This document shows, one piece after another, positions 9,268 to 18,153 of a stretch of 35,235 nt of DNA (positions within the stretch are counted from its first letter, which is position 1; each line of letters starts with the position of its first letter). The stretch is taken from positions 1 to 35,235 of the forward strand of contig CAJJBD010000046.1 of assembly GCA_905182325.1 (NCBI GenBank). The letters run 5' to 3'. The DNA is from an uncultured Planktomarina sp. GTDB lineage: Bacteria; Pseudomonadota; Alphaproteobacteria; Rhodobacterales; Rhodobacteraceae. The notes beneath the pieces are model-generated. The model was not told where the DNA came from. It saw only the letters and a program-made list of their open reading frames with translations, and did not search any database. The position numbers and the translations under genes were made by a program.

Positions 9268-9299
9268 CAAAACCGCATCTAAACAGGTGCGGTTTTTTT
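9268..9299 (+). terminator. Intrinsic terminator of rpsO
   Basis: A ten-pair stem (AAACCGCATC at 9270-9279 with GGTGCGGTTT at 9286-9295, one G-U pair) and a six-base loop run into seven consecutive T residues. It lies 24 nt after the rpsO stop codon. Confidence 0.92.
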
Positions 9300-9461
9300 G
9301 TGACTAGTAACAAATTCATTAGTAATAAAACCTGTTAAAAATTTACTTTGTAAACCAACAAATAAATTTACTGTCAAAAAAATTGTGAATGGTTTCGAGT
9401 AGTTTAGTACAACCTTAATTGGGGGAGCCTGCTTTTGAAAAAACTCAGGTAAGTCATGGAA

Positions 9462-9491
9462 GTCCTGAGATTTACTTAGGACACTTTTTTT
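9462..9491 (+). terminator. Second terminator-like hairpin between rpsO and pnp
   Basis: GTCCTGAG (9462-9469) pairs with CTTAGGAC (9475-9482) through eight pairs including one G-U, with a five-base loop, and is followed two bases later by seven T residues (9485-9491). No gene ends just upstream, so it either stops read-through from rpsO or ends a short untranslated transcript in the 9300-9490 interval. Confidence 0.55.
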
Positions 9492-9553
9492 GAGTAATAT
9501 AGAGCCCTTTCCCTACACACTTTCTTACTGTAGACGCCTCCTATCTGAAACGT

Positions 9554-9648
9554 GGCGCCAAGATCCCAGCGCCCGAAAACAGGATACAGGGGTCGGCGGC
9601 AATGGGGCCGCAATGTTACTGGCCAATCGGCCATATAGGAAATCATAA
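9554..9648 (+). promoter_or_regulatory. Structured pnp leader
   Basis: This leader is clearly GC-richer than the 250 nt before it and holds three short perfect hairpins. GGCGC 9554-9558 pairs with 9569-9573, GCGGC 9596-9600 with 9607-9611, and TGGCC 9620-9624 with 9629-9633. The last ends four bases before the AGGA Shine-Dalgarno at 9637-9640. Enterobacterial pnp is autoregulated through an RNase III-processed leader hairpin; a similar role here is inference. Confidence 0.4.
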
Positions 9649-11781
9649 ATGTTTACAGAAACAAAAAAATCTATGCAGTGGGGTGAAGAAACTCTCTCGT
9701 TGGAAACAGGTAAGATCGCACGTCAGGCAGACGGCACTGTAATTGCCACTCTCGGCGAAACCTCAGTAATGGCAAACGTAACTTTTGCCAAACATCAAAA
9801 GCCAGGTCAGGATTTCTTTCCCTTGACCGTGCACTATAACGAGAAATATTATGCTGCTGGTAAAATTCCTGGTGGTTTTTTTAAGCGTGAAGCGCGTCCA
9901 ACTGAAAAAGAGACACTAACTTCTCGCTTGATTGATCGCCCCCTAAGGCCATTGTTTGTTCCAGGCTTTAAAAACGAAGTTTTGGTAATATGTACTGTTC
10001 TTTCACACGATCTAGTTAACGATCCAGACATGGTTGCAATGATTGCAGCCTCAGCAGCATTAACAATTTCTGGCGCACCCTTTATGGGTCCAATTGCTGC
10101 GGCACGTGTTGGGTTTGTAAACGGTGCTTATGTCTTGAACCCAACAATTGACGAAATGCACAATCTACGCCTAGATCCTGAGCAACGCTTAGATCTTGTT
10201 GTGGCTGGTACTAAAGATGCCGTAATGATGGTGGAATCAGAAGCATATGAGCTTACCGAAGACGAAATGCTCGGTGCCGTAGCTTTTGCCCATGAGCAAA
10301 TCCAGCCTGTAATCGACCTTATTGTTGATTTGGCCGAAGATTGCGCAAAGGAGCCATTCAATTTTCAAGCACCTGACTACATCGACCTATTTACTGCCGT
10401 ATCTGCCGCTGGCAGAGACGCAATGCAGGCAGCTTACGCAATTACAGACAAGCAGGAGCGCACCACAGCTGTTTCTGAAGCAAAAGAAACCATCAAAGGT
10501 AGCCTAGCTGAAGAACAGCTTACTGACGAAAACTTGGGCTCTGCTCTGAAAAAACTGGAATCACAGGTCCTACGTGGCGACGTTGTAAAAAATGGTAAGC
10601 GGATTGACGGTCGAGCTTTGGACACAGTCCGCGAGATTAACTGTGAAACTGGCCTATTGCCACGAACACATGGCTCAGCTTTATTCACTCGTGGAGAAAC
10701 TCAAGGCCTGGTCGTTACCACGTTAGGTACAGGTGACGATGAGCAAATGATTGACGCGCTTAATGGTATGTATAAATCTAACTTTTTGCTGCATTATAAC
10801 TTCCCACCCTACTCCGTCGGAGAGGTGGGCCGCTTCGGACCTCCAGGACGACGAGAAATCGGACATGGTAAATTGGCATGGCGTGCACTTCAGGCAGTCC
10901 TGCCGGCAGCAACAGACTTCCCTTACACCATTCGTCTAGTGTCAGAGATAACTGAATCAAACGGTTCATCATCTATGGCCTCAGTGTGTGGTGGATCGTT
11001 GTCTATGATGGATGCAGGCGTGCCGTTAAAAGCACCTGTTGCAGGTGTAGCCATGGGTTTAGTTCTTGAAGAGGATGGCGATTACGCCATTTTGACCGAT
11101 ATCTTGGGTGATGAAGATCACTTGGGAGATATGGATTTTAAAGTGGCTGGAACAGAGTCTGGGATTACTTCCCTACAGATGGACATCAAAGTTGCAGGTA
11201 TCACTCAAGACATAATGAAAAAAGCGCTGGAGCAGGCTAAAGCCGGTCGGCTACATATTTTGGGCGAAATGTCTAAGTCAATCACAGGTGCGCAAGAGTT
11301 TAGTATCCACGCACCACGGATTGAAACAATGAACGTTCCAACTGATAAGATCCGCGAAGTCATCGGATCAGGTGGTAAGGTGATCCGAGAGATTGTCGAA
11401 TTATCTGGTGCAAAAGTGGATATCAACGACGAAGGTGTTATCAAGATTGCCAGCCCAAATGCCGATAGTATTAAAAAAGCGTATGACATGATCTACGCAA
11501 TCGTTGCAGAGCCAGAGGCAAACGCCATCTACAAGGGTACGGTTGTAAAAGTCGTTGACTTTGGTGCTTTCGTAAACTTCTTTGGGAAAAAAGATGGCTT
11601 AGTCCACGTCAGTCAAATTGAAAATCGCAGAATAAACCATCCGTCTGACGTCTTAAAAGAAGGTCAAGAAGTATGGGTCAAGCTATTGGGCTTCGATGAT
11701 CGCGGCAAAGTTCGCTTGGCGATGAAAATGGTGAACCAGGAAACCGGTGAAGAAATGGCTCCTGAAGAAACTGAATCATAA
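9649..11781 (+). CDS. pnp: Polyribonucleotide nucleotidyltransferase (PNPase)
   Basis: PNPase degrades RNA 3' to 5' by phosphorolysis and is a core component of RNA turnover. The 710-residue protein has the expected order. The first RNase PH domain carries [18 protein letters not shown] and the helical linker follows. The second RNase PH domain carries [46 protein letters not shown] and [17 protein letters not shown]. The KH domain has [15 protein letters not shown], and the C-terminal S1 domain has [24 protein letters not shown]. The start at ATG 9649 lies eight bases after AGGA. It is followed by a strong bidirectional terminator. Confidence 0.99.
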   Translation: MFTETKKSMQWGEETLSLETGKIARQADGTVIATLGETSVMANVTFAKHQKPGQDFFPLTVHYNEKYYAAGKIPGGFFKREARPTEKETLTSRLIDRPLRPLFVPGFKNEVLVICTVLSHDLVNDPDMVAMIAASAALTISGAPFMGPIAAARVGFVNGAYVLNPTIDEMHNLRLDPEQRLDLVVAGTKDAVMMVESEAYELTEDEMLGAVAFAHEQIQPVIDLIVDLAEDCAKEPFNFQAPDYIDLFTAVSAAGRDAMQAAYAITDKQERTTAVSEAKETIKGSLAEEQLTDENLGSALKKLESQVLRGDVVKNGKRIDGRALDTVREINCETGLLPRTHGSALFTRGETQGLVVTTLGTGDDEQMIDALNGMYKSNFLLHYNFPPYSVGEVGRFGPPGRREIGHGKLAWRALQAVLPAATDFPYTIRLVSEITESNGSSSMASVCGGSLSMMDAGVPLKAPVAGVAMGLVLEEDGDYAILTDILGDEDHLGDMDFKVAGTESGITSLQMDIKVAGITQDIMKKALEQAKAGRLHILGEMSKSITGAQEFSIHAPRIETMNVPTDKIREVIGSGGKVIREIVELSGAKVDINDEGVIKIASPNADSIKKAYDMIYAIVAEPEANAIYKGTVVKVVDFGAFVNFFGKKDGLVHVSQIENRRINHPSDVLKEGQEVWVKLLGFDDRGKVRLAMKMVNQETGEEMAPEETES

Positions 11782-11801
11782 AAGCTTTAAACTATAATAC
11801 T

Positions 11802-11831
11802 AAAAAGGCCCCAATTTTTTGGGGCCTTTTT
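11802..11831 (+). terminator. Bidirectional terminator between pnp and the aldehyde dehydrogenase gene
   Basis: A perfect eleven-pair stem (AAAAAGGCCCC at 11802-11812 with GGGGCCTTTTT at 11821-11831) closes an eight-base loop. The A-run on one side and T-run on the other let it work for both pnp and the convergent aldehyde dehydrogenase gene that ends at 11863. Confidence 0.95.
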
Positions 11832-11862
11832 ATTTGGCAGATTGATAAATACCTAAATTAAA

Positions 11863-13281
11863 TCATCCACCAAAAATTGCCTTAACTTCCAAGAACTCTT
11901 CGAGGCCCCATTCCGCTTTCTCTCGGCCATTTCCAGACTGCTTAAAACCTCCAAAGGGTGCATTAGCCCCTCCAGAGCCATAGTTGATATGTACCTGACC
12001 AGCGCGCAAACGCCTTGCAATAGAAGTTAACTCTTCCTTATTTTCTCCAGATACGTATGCAGCAAGTCCATATTCCGTATCATTAGCTATGGTAACTGCA
12101 TCATTGACATCATCGTAGGCAATGATTGACAAAACTGGTCCAAAAATTTCTTCTTTAGCAATTGTCATGTCATTTTTTACATCGCCAAACACTGTTGGCT
12201 TTACGTAATACCCTTGGTTAAGGCCTTCTGGCTTACCGAGCCCCCCTGCGACCAGTGTTGCTCCTTCGTTAATACCTTTTTGGATGAGGCTTTGAACTTT
12301 TTCATATTGTACATCGCTCACAAGCGGACCAATTATTGTGCCGTCTGCCTTGGGATCTCCAACAATTGCTTTTTCAGCTTCCTTAGCAGCAATGACAAAT
12401 GCTTGTTCTTTACGACTAGCAGGAACTAACATCCTTGTTGGCGCATTACAGGATTGCCCAGTGTTATCCATACAAAGACTTACACCAGCGCTGATCGATT
12501 TCTCAAAATTATCGTCATCAAGAATAATATTTGCAGACTTACCACCCAACTCCTGACTTACCCGTTTAACACTATCAGCAGATGCCTTTGCCACAGCAAC
12601 ACCGCCACGCGTAGAGCCAGTGAATGACATCATATCTATGTCTGGATGAGCAGACATGGCGGCTCCCACAACTGGTCCCATTCCATTAACTAAATTAAAC
12701 ACACCAGCGGGCACTCCTGCCTCGTCAAGAATTTCAGCAATGACCATCGACGATAAAGGAGCAATTTCAGAAGGCTTCAATATTGCGGTACAGCCAGACG
12801 CAATGCATGGCGCAAGTTTTGATACCACTTGGTTTACTGGCCAGTTCCAAGGCGTTATCAGGCCACAAACACCAATTGGCTCGTGACGTATTATAAATTC
12901 ACCATGCATATATTCAAAATCATGGTTGCTTAGGGAACGTATTGCAGCTTTCAAGTGACCCAAACCAACCATGGCCTGTGCACCCTTAGCAAGATAGGTT
13001 GGTGCACCCATTTCTGTTTGTATGGCGTCTGCAACATCATCAAGCCTACGCTTATAAATTTCACGGATTGTTGTTAGCAACTCAACACGCTGCTTCACTG
13101 GCGTCTCAGAGTAAGAAGAGAATGCAGCCCGAGCCGCAGAAACAGCTAGATCTACATCAGCACTATTTCCTAACGATATTGTTGCAACCTTATCTTCATT
13201 AGCTGGGTTAATTACGTCGAGTGTTTCCGGCTTCGATGGCTTAACCCACTTACCATTAATGTAGAAATCTAATTTGTCCAT
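11863..13281 (-). CDS. NAD(P)-dependent aldehyde dehydrogenase
   Basis: This aldehyde dehydrogenase superfamily enzyme (472 residues) oxidises an aldehyde to the acid. Key sites are all present: TPWNWPVNQ with the oxyanion-hole Asn (N146), FTGSTRGG in the cofactor-binding region, QELGGKSAN with the general-base Glu (E244), NTGQSC with the nucleophile Cys278, and EEIFGPVLS near the C-terminus. Two adjacent ATGs exist (13284 and 13281). The second sits six bases after GGAAGG and has the better spacing. The gene stands alone between the pnp terminator and the RluA-type gene, 191 nt or more from anything upstream, so context gives no substrate. A broad-substrate or betaine-aldehyde-type enzyme is possible. 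Confidence 0.93.
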   Translation of the reverse strand: MDKLDFYINGKWVKPSKPETLDVINPANEDKVATISLGNSADVDLAVSAARAAFSSYSETPVKQRVELLTTIREIYKRRLDDVADAIQTEMGAPTYLAKGAQAMVGLGHLKAAIRSLSNHDFEYMHGEFIIRHEPIGVCGLITPWNWPVNQVVSKLAPCIASGCTAILKPSEIAPLSSMVIAEILDEAGVPAGVFNLVNGMGPVVGAAMSAHPDIDMMSFTGSTRGGVAVAKASADSVKRVSQELGGKSANIILDDDNFEKSISAGVSLCMDNTGQSCNAPTRMLVPASRKEQAFVIAAKEAEKAIVGDPKADGTIIGPLVSDVQYEKVQSLIQKGINEGATLVAGGLGKPEGLNQGYYVKPTVFGDVKNDMTIAKEEIFGPVLSIIAYDDVNDAVTIANDTEYGLAAYVSGENKEELTSIARRLRAGQVHINYGSGGANAPFGGFKQSGNGREKAEWGLEEFLEVKAIFGG

Positions 13282-13475
13282 CATTCACCTTCCTAGAAAA
13301 AATACACTTAAAAAATTATAATTCAGATCAACAGTTATTCTTTATTTAGCATGTTGCAAGTTGAAATTTTTATAGCAAAACCAGCTTCAAACAAAAATAC
13401 CTGATGCTTATCTCTAAATGATTTTATGAGAGTACTCATAAAAAGCGACGTTGTTAAGTAAATCAAATAATACAG

Positions 13476-14150
13476 TCAAAACGGGATTTTAGCGCGAAAT
13501 TCTATCGGTTCACCACCATCTGGGTGGCGGACCCGCAGACGATGAGAGTGAAGCATTAAGCGTGAAACAGTTTGGCTCTCTGGAGTTCCATAAAATGGGT
13601 CTCCTAAGATTGGATGGCCAACTGCCATCATGTGAATACGTAGCTGATGAGATCGGCCAGTCTGCGGCCTCAGTTTAAGGCGAGTTTCCTCAACATCTCT
13701 TTTAATTACCTGCCAATTGGTAACTGCTGAACGACCAGTATCATGACAAATCTTTTGTTTTGGACGATTAGGCCAATCCACTATTATAGGTAGGTCAATA
13801 ATACCTTTGTCATTTTCAACTTGGCCCAAAACCCGGGCAATATATGTTTTCTGAGATTGGCGTTTTTCAAACTGAAGCCCTAAATGCCGCTGCGAGTGAG
13901 CTGATAACGCAAAAACTATGACGCCAGACGTGTCACGGTCGAGGCGGTGTACCAACAGTGCGTTTGGATAATCTGCCTGTATTCGGGCGATCAGGCAATC
14001 TGCTAACAGTGGGCCTCGACCCGGTACTGATAAAAGTCCTGACGGTTTGTTCACAGCTAACAATTCATGGTCGATGTGGACAATGTCTAACGGTTCAATT
14101 GGTGGAGAGTAATCTGTCACATTCAATTCAATAAGCCTTCCAGGAATCAA
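13476..14150 (-). CDS. RluA-family RNA pseudouridine synthase
   Basis: This family isomerises uridine to pseudouridine in rRNA and tRNA. The 224-residue protein has LLAVNKPSGLLSVPGR, the catalytic HRLDRDTSG with Asp71, and PQTGRSHQLRIHMMAVGHPILGDPFYG, which together match the RluA subgroup (23S U746 and tRNA U32 in E. coli). There is no S4 domain. The start is uncertain: the frame opens with TTG at 14150, and GTG at 14120 would remove ten residues that look non-conserved. It lies 40 nt after the FAD oxidoreductase gene and may be co-transcribed. Confidence 0.9.
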   Translation of the reverse strand: MIPGRLIELNVTDYSPPIEPLDIVHIDHELLAVNKPSGLLSVPGRGPLLADCLIARIQADYPNALLVHRLDRDTSGVIVFALSAHSQRHLGLQFEKRQSQKTYIARVLGQVENDKGIIDLPIIVDWPNRPKQKICHDTGRSAVTNWQVIKRDVEETRLKLRPQTGRSHQLRIHMMAVGHPILGDPFYGTPESQTVSRLMLHSHRLRVRHPDGGEPIEFRAKIPF

Positions 14151-14190
14151 CTTAAACTAAGAAATGTTATTTACGGCATCACATTTCCTA

Positions 14191-15612
14191 TTATCGACTA
14201 GGTAAAACAGCGCCAGGATTTAAAATCCCTAAAGGATCTAGCGCCTTTTTCATAGTGTGCATAAGCGCCATCTTAACTGGATCAGAGAAGCGCTCCAGAT
14301 CCATTACCTTAAGGCGTCCCACCCCATGCTCTGCTGATATTGATCCACCCATCTCATGAGTAAGAGAGTGCAATTCACCTTCCAAATCATTCTTAATTTC
14401 ATGATAGTCTTTGGCGGATGCACCCTGGGGTGGAAAGATGTTGTAATGCAAATTACCATCTCCAAGATGGCCAAAGCAATTAGTACGTAATTTACCAAAC
14501 TTTTTAGTACGTAACCCTGCACTACTAATAAAATTTGGAATTTCTGAAAGTGGTACTGAAATATCAAAGGAACAAATGGCTCCAATAGCCCTGTTCGCCA
14601 AGGGGATTGCTTCACGGAGGCTCCAAAGCTCCTTAGATTGTTGTCCCGATTGCGCGATCACGCCATCGAGTATGACTTCAGACGCATTTTCAAATAAATC
14701 CTCAAATACTTGCTCTGATTGCTGGCCACCTGAAAGTCCCAAATGTAATAGAACTGACCATTCCGGTGGTTCTGGCCATGGCTGGCGCATCTTTGGAAAC
14801 TTTTCTGATAAAAACTTTAACCCCTGCGCCGAAATTAATTCAAATGCGGAAATTCCATCACCCACAACTTCCCTTGCACGGTTTAGAAATTCGAGGGCTG
14901 ACGTTGGGCTCTGAACTGCAAAAAACCCTGTTCCCTCACTGCTAGGCCGCGCCACAAGTTTAAGACTGGCGGCAGTAATAATCCCAAGGGTCCCCTCAGA
15001 ACCAATAAGCAAATGGCGTAAATCATAACCAGTATTATCTTTACGTAGGCGTTTAAGGCCTCTTAAAATTTGACCATCCGCCATTACTGCCTCAACCCCC
15101 AGAACCTGATCACGCGCCATCCCATATCTCAAAACATTCACCCCACCGGCGTTCGTTGCCAAAATTCCACCAATTTGTGCAGTGCCCTCAGAAGTAAGCG
15201 AAAGTGGGAAAAGCCGGTTTACTTTGACGGCTTCAGCCTGTGCCTCAGCCAAAGTGACACCGGCCTCCACCACCAGGACATTTTCATCCGAATGACAACC
15301 TCTAACCTTACGCATCCGCGATAGGCTCAATATGATTGGCGAGGGTACTCCCTCTTGGGATGTCGGTAAAACCTGTCCACCTACAAGGCCAGTACCACCA
15401 CCATAAGGTATAACACCCACACCAGCCTGAGAAGCAGAAGAGATAATTTTTGAAACCTGATCCGTATTTTCAGGTGCGACCAAAATTCCGGCCGAACCTT
15501 GATATCGTCCACGCGGCTCCGTGAGGTATTTTTGACTAATTTCCAGGAACGCAGCAGGCGGTAGAAATGTTTCCAAATGTATTTTGAGCTCTGGTGAAAC
15601 GGGGTTCAGCAT
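14191..15612 (-). CDS. FAD-linked oxidoreductase, GlcD/D-lactate dehydrogenase type
   Basis: This 473-residue flavoprotein belongs to the vanillyl-alcohol-oxidase-fold 2-hydroxyacid dehydrogenases (GlcD, D-lactate or D-2-hydroxyglutarate dehydrogenases). The FAD domain shows VIPYGGGTGLVGGQ, LTSEGTAQIGGILATNAGGV and GSEGTLGIITAASLKL. The C-terminal substrate and metal region has CFGHLGDGNLHYN and ISAEHGVGRLK. I start it at ATG 15612 behind AGAGAAG; a TTG at 15639 would add nine poor residues. No GlcE or GlcF partner is adjacent, which favours a single-subunit D-lactate or D-2-hydroxyglutarate dehydrogenase over glycolate oxidase. The exact substrate is open. Confidence 0.9.
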   Translation of the reverse strand: MLNPVSPELKIHLETFLPPAAFLEISQKYLTEPRGRYQGSAGILVAPENTDQVSKIISSASQAGVGVIPYGGGTGLVGGQVLPTSQEGVPSPIILSLSRMRKVRGCHSDENVLVVEAGVTLAEAQAEAVKVNRLFPLSLTSEGTAQIGGILATNAGGVNVLRYGMARDQVLGVEAVMADGQILRGLKRLRKDNTGYDLRHLLIGSEGTLGIITAASLKLVARPSSEGTGFFAVQSPTSALEFLNRAREVVGDGISAFELISAQGLKFLSEKFPKMRQPWPEPPEWSVLLHLGLSGGQQSEQVFEDLFENASEVILDGVIAQSGQQSKELWSLREAIPLANRAIGAICSFDISVPLSEIPNFISSAGLRTKKFGKLRTNCFGHLGDGNLHYNIFPPQGASAKDYHEIKNDLEGELHSLTHEMGGSISAEHGVGRLKVMDLERFSDPVKMALMHTMKKALDPLGILNPGAVLPSR

Positions 15613-15731
15613 CTTTTCTTCTCTATCATAATAAGCCAATTGACCACACTAGGTGGATTAGTACTGGTTCAAAATTATATTTAGTTGATCAAAGCTAACA
15701 TTATGAAGCCAGCAAAACTATGGCAAATTAC

Positions 15732-15743
15732 TAGTAGCTACTA
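15732..15743. repeat. Perfect 12-bp palindrome between the FAD oxidoreductase gene and the lipid operon
   Basis: TAGTAGCTACTA is self-complementary and lies in the 296-nt region separating two divergent genes. It is compatible with a dimeric regulator site, but no regulator is identified. Confidence 0.3.
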
Positions 15744-15783
15744 AATCAAATAATTATTTATGTCATAAACAAATTCCAACACA

Positions 15784-15817
15784 AAAGGATGCTTTTGTTC
15801 AATATAACTCATCCTTT
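15784..15817. repeat. Inverted repeat upstream of the lipid operon
   Basis: AAAGGATG (15784-15791) and its exact complement CATCCTTT (15810-15817) are separated by 18 nt. There is no T-run, so a terminator is unlikely. An operator or RNA hairpin upstream of the phosphoethanolamine operon is possible. Confidence 0.35.
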
Positions 15818-15854
15818 GGCTTAAAAATATGCCTGATATTTCTAGATCAACGAG

Positions 15855-15882
15855 TTGACGTAGGTCTCTCTTCTGGTATTTG
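15855..15882 (+). promoter_or_regulatory. Possible promoter of the six-gene lipid operon
   Basis: TTGACG (15855-15860), a 16-nt spacer and TATTTG (15877-15882) resemble a sigma-70-type promoter with a good -35 and a weak -10. It is placed so that the transcript would start just ahead of the AGGGGA ribosome-binding site of the first gene. Confidence 0.3.
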
Positions 15883-15908
15883 ACAAATAAATAGGGGAAC
15901 TTGTTGGT

Positions 15909-17522
15909 TTGCAAAAATTTCTAAAATGGATAGGCGCGCTGAAGTTCAGCTTGATATCCTTTGTGAGTATTGTTTGCGTATTTAATTTAATTGCGTTCCA
16001 AAGTCCCCTACTGAATTATGCATTAAGTGTCAGTGACTTGACCACCTCTGGCGGTGTCGTACAGATCATTTCTCTGCAAATCCTGCAAATTTTTCTATTA
16101 GCTGCAAGCCTGTTTTTTTTATCAGGCCTGTCTGTCTCCCTAATGAGGTGGGTGGTAGCAGTTTTATTTATTTGCAATGCGTTTGGACTGTACTTTATGA
16201 TTAGCTACGGGATCGAAATTGACCGCTCCATGATCGCAAATGTATTTAATACAGACTCCAGAGAGGCTACAGAACTTCTACACATTTCAGTTGTTGTGCC
16301 GACCTTCTTTTTAGGCTTGCTACCAGCATTTTTTATTTTGGCTATCAATGTAGATGCCCCAAAACGGATTTGGCGATTTGGATATGCTATTGGGTCAGTC
16401 TTAGTTTTAGCTATTTGGTTAATGCTGACTTCATTTACAATGCTGTGGTACGATAATCATGCTTCGCGCATGGGTGGGAAAATTCTCCCATGGTCCTACA
16501 TAGTTAATACGGCTAGATACTTTAACCGCTCAGCCATGGATAACCGACAGCAAACACTCCTTCCAGACGGGTATTTCCTCTCTGGAAAACCTGCCAAGAA
16601 AGAAGTCGTGGTACTTGTGATAGGAGAAGCGGCTCGTGCTGATAATTTTTCATTGCTGGGTTACGAAAAAAATACAAACCCTTTCACAAGAAATCAGCAA
16701 TTAGCCATATTTCCAATTGGACTATCATGTTCAACAAATACAATATCATCAGCTGCTTGTATTTTGACCCATGAAGGCCGCCAGGCACCATCAAGAACAA
16801 AGTTTGAGCCACTTCCAAGTTATTTAACTCGCCATGGAATCACGACAATTTATCGAACAAATAACTCTGGGCCACCACCAGTGAATGTAGATATATACCA
16901 GACTACTAAAGATATATCAGAGAGTTGTACTGATACAATCTGCCCAACTGGCAGATATGATGATACCTTAATTTGGAAACTGGACGAACTGTTGGACGAA
17001 GCAAAGTCCAACAGAGTTTTTGTGACCTTGCACCTAACAGGAAGCCATGGGCCAGCATACTACAAGAAATACCCACCACAATTTGAACACTTTGCTCCTG
17101 TCTGCAAAACGGTCCAAATAGCAAAGTGTACCAAGCAAGAACTCATTAATGCCTATGATAATACAATCCGCTTCACTGACAGGGTGATCTCAAATCTAAT
17201 AACACAACTAAAAAAGTTGGAGCAAACTAATGCCACAATGATTTATGTTTCAGATCATGGGCAATCTTTGGGCGAAAACAGTTATTACCTACATGGTGCT
17301 CCAATTTCTATTGCGCCTCCAGAGCAGAGACGTATTCCCTTTTTAGTTTGGATGTCAGATGGATTTAAAAAATCTCGCGGTTTAACCAACTCTTCCATCC
17401 TAAAGGATACAACACACCCCCACGATTATCCCTTTCACAGTGTGATGGGCGCATTTAATATGCGAAGTGAAATTTACAAACCAAATTTTGATATCTTCAA
17501 CATAACCGACGGAGGTTCCTGA
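15909..17522 (+). CDS. Phosphoethanolamine transferase, divergent EptA-like
   Basis: This 537-residue inner-membrane enzyme has about five N-terminal transmembrane segments (residues 10-180) and a periplasmic sulfatase-fold domain. Such enzymes move phosphoethanolamine from PE to lipid A or other glycans, releasing diacylglycerol. Metal-site residues are in place: Glu240 in VIGEAARADNF, the nucleophile Thr276 in LSCSTNT, His380 in GSHGP, Asp449-His450 in SDHGQSLGEN and His462 in LHGAP. Six cysteines match the three EptA disulfide pairs. The usual CGTSTA stretch is CSTNTI and the following VSLPCMFS is SSAACILT, so it is a divergent paralogue of the gene at 18909. The start is TTG at 15909, about 11 nt after AGGGG; the next in-frame Met is far inside. 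First gene of the operon. Confidence 0.87.
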   Translation: MQKFLKWIGALKFSLISFVSIVCVFNLIAFQSPLLNYALSVSDLTTSGGVVQIISLQILQIFLLAASLFFLSGLSVSLMRWVVAVLFICNAFGLYFMISYGIEIDRSMIANVFNTDSREATELLHISVVVPTFFLGLLPAFFILAINVDAPKRIWRFGYAIGSVLVLAIWLMLTSFTMLWYDNHASRMGGKILPWSYIVNTARYFNRSAMDNRQQTLLPDGYFLSGKPAKKEVVVLVIGEAARADNFSLLGYEKNTNPFTRNQQLAIFPIGLSCSTNTISSAACILTHEGRQAPSRTKFEPLPSYLTRHGITTIYRTNNSGPPPVNVDIYQTTKDISESCTDTICPTGRYDDTLIWKLDELLDEAKSNRVFVTLHLTGSHGPAYYKKYPPQFEHFAPVCKTVQIAKCTKQELINAYDNTIRFTDRVISNLITQLKKLEQTNATMIYVSDHGQSLGENSYYLHGAPISIAPPEQRRIPFLVWMSDGFKKSRGLTNSSILKDTTHPHDYPFHSVMGAFNMRSEIYKPNFDIFNITDGGS

Positions 17523-17523
17523 A

Positions 17524-18153
17524 ATGACCTTCGTTGAAATACTCAAACAACCCATAGAAATATTTCAGAAGAATACCGCGCCTATTATACTTCTTGTTTT
17601 AATAATTTTAGTATCTTCAGTATACCCAAGCGATTTAGAAAATGATTATTCTCAATCTAGGGGTGGTGAGGATATCGAATTTGTTGTTTTAACCGAAAAA
17701 TACGGGCGTCATATTAATACACTAATGCCATTTGCATTAGCAGTTCTTAGTAGGGACAAAAGTGGCCTGAAACAGATTTTTGTTATAGCAGTTTCTGGGA
17801 TCCTTGCTTCCCATGGTCCCAAAAGATTTCTAAATAATGTTCAAATCATGGGTGCAAGGCTTGGCCAACGGCCATTTTCATCAACAAGCAAACACAACAT
17901 GCCCTCCGGCCATTCAACGCTAGCGGGAGCAACCGCATACTTTGTAATGCGGCGATATAGTTGGTGGTTCGCTGTGATAGTTATCCCTGTTTTATTATGC
18001 ACAATGTATGCGCGCGTGATGCTAGATAAGCATACAATATCAGCTACTGTCGCTGGGGCGGCCACTGGTCTTTTAGTTGCTACACTCTTCTCAACTAGCT
18101 TTTCAGAGTTTCGCAGTCGCGTATGGCATACTTTTTGGAGTTTTATAAAATGA
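17524..18153 (+). CDS. PAP2-family membrane phosphatase
   Basis: This 209-residue membrane protein has several transmembrane segments and the PAP2 phosphatase signature spread over GPKRF (98-102), QRPF (115-118), MPSGHS (126-131) and ARVMLDKH (163-170), ending in the active-site His170. These enzymes dephosphorylate lipid phosphates at the periplasmic face. Candidates here are lipid A 1-phosphate (LpxE-like), undecaprenyl pyrophosphate or phosphatidic acid. It starts one base after the upstream eptA-like gene, and pap2 genes also travel beside mcr-1, so action on the same envelope pathway is a fair inference. The Asp that often follows the last His in lipid phosphatases is absent (HTISATVAG). 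Confidence 0.85.
   Translation: MTFVEILKQPIEIFQKNTAPIILLVLIILVSSVYPSDLENDYSQSRGGEDIEFVVLTEKYGRHINTLMPFALAVLSRDKSGLKQIFVIAVSGILASHGPKRFLNNVQIMGARLGQRPFSSTSKHNMPSGHSTLAGATAYFVMRRYSWWFAVIVIPVLLCTMYARVMLDKHTISATVAGAATGLLVATLFSTSFSEFRSRVWHTFWSFIK

Noticed and set aside
12214-12886. Plus-strand open frames inside the aldehyde dehydrogenase gene
   Set aside because: They are shadows of a full-length enzyme with all catalytic residues. The translations are cysteine- and serine-rich with no domain pattern.
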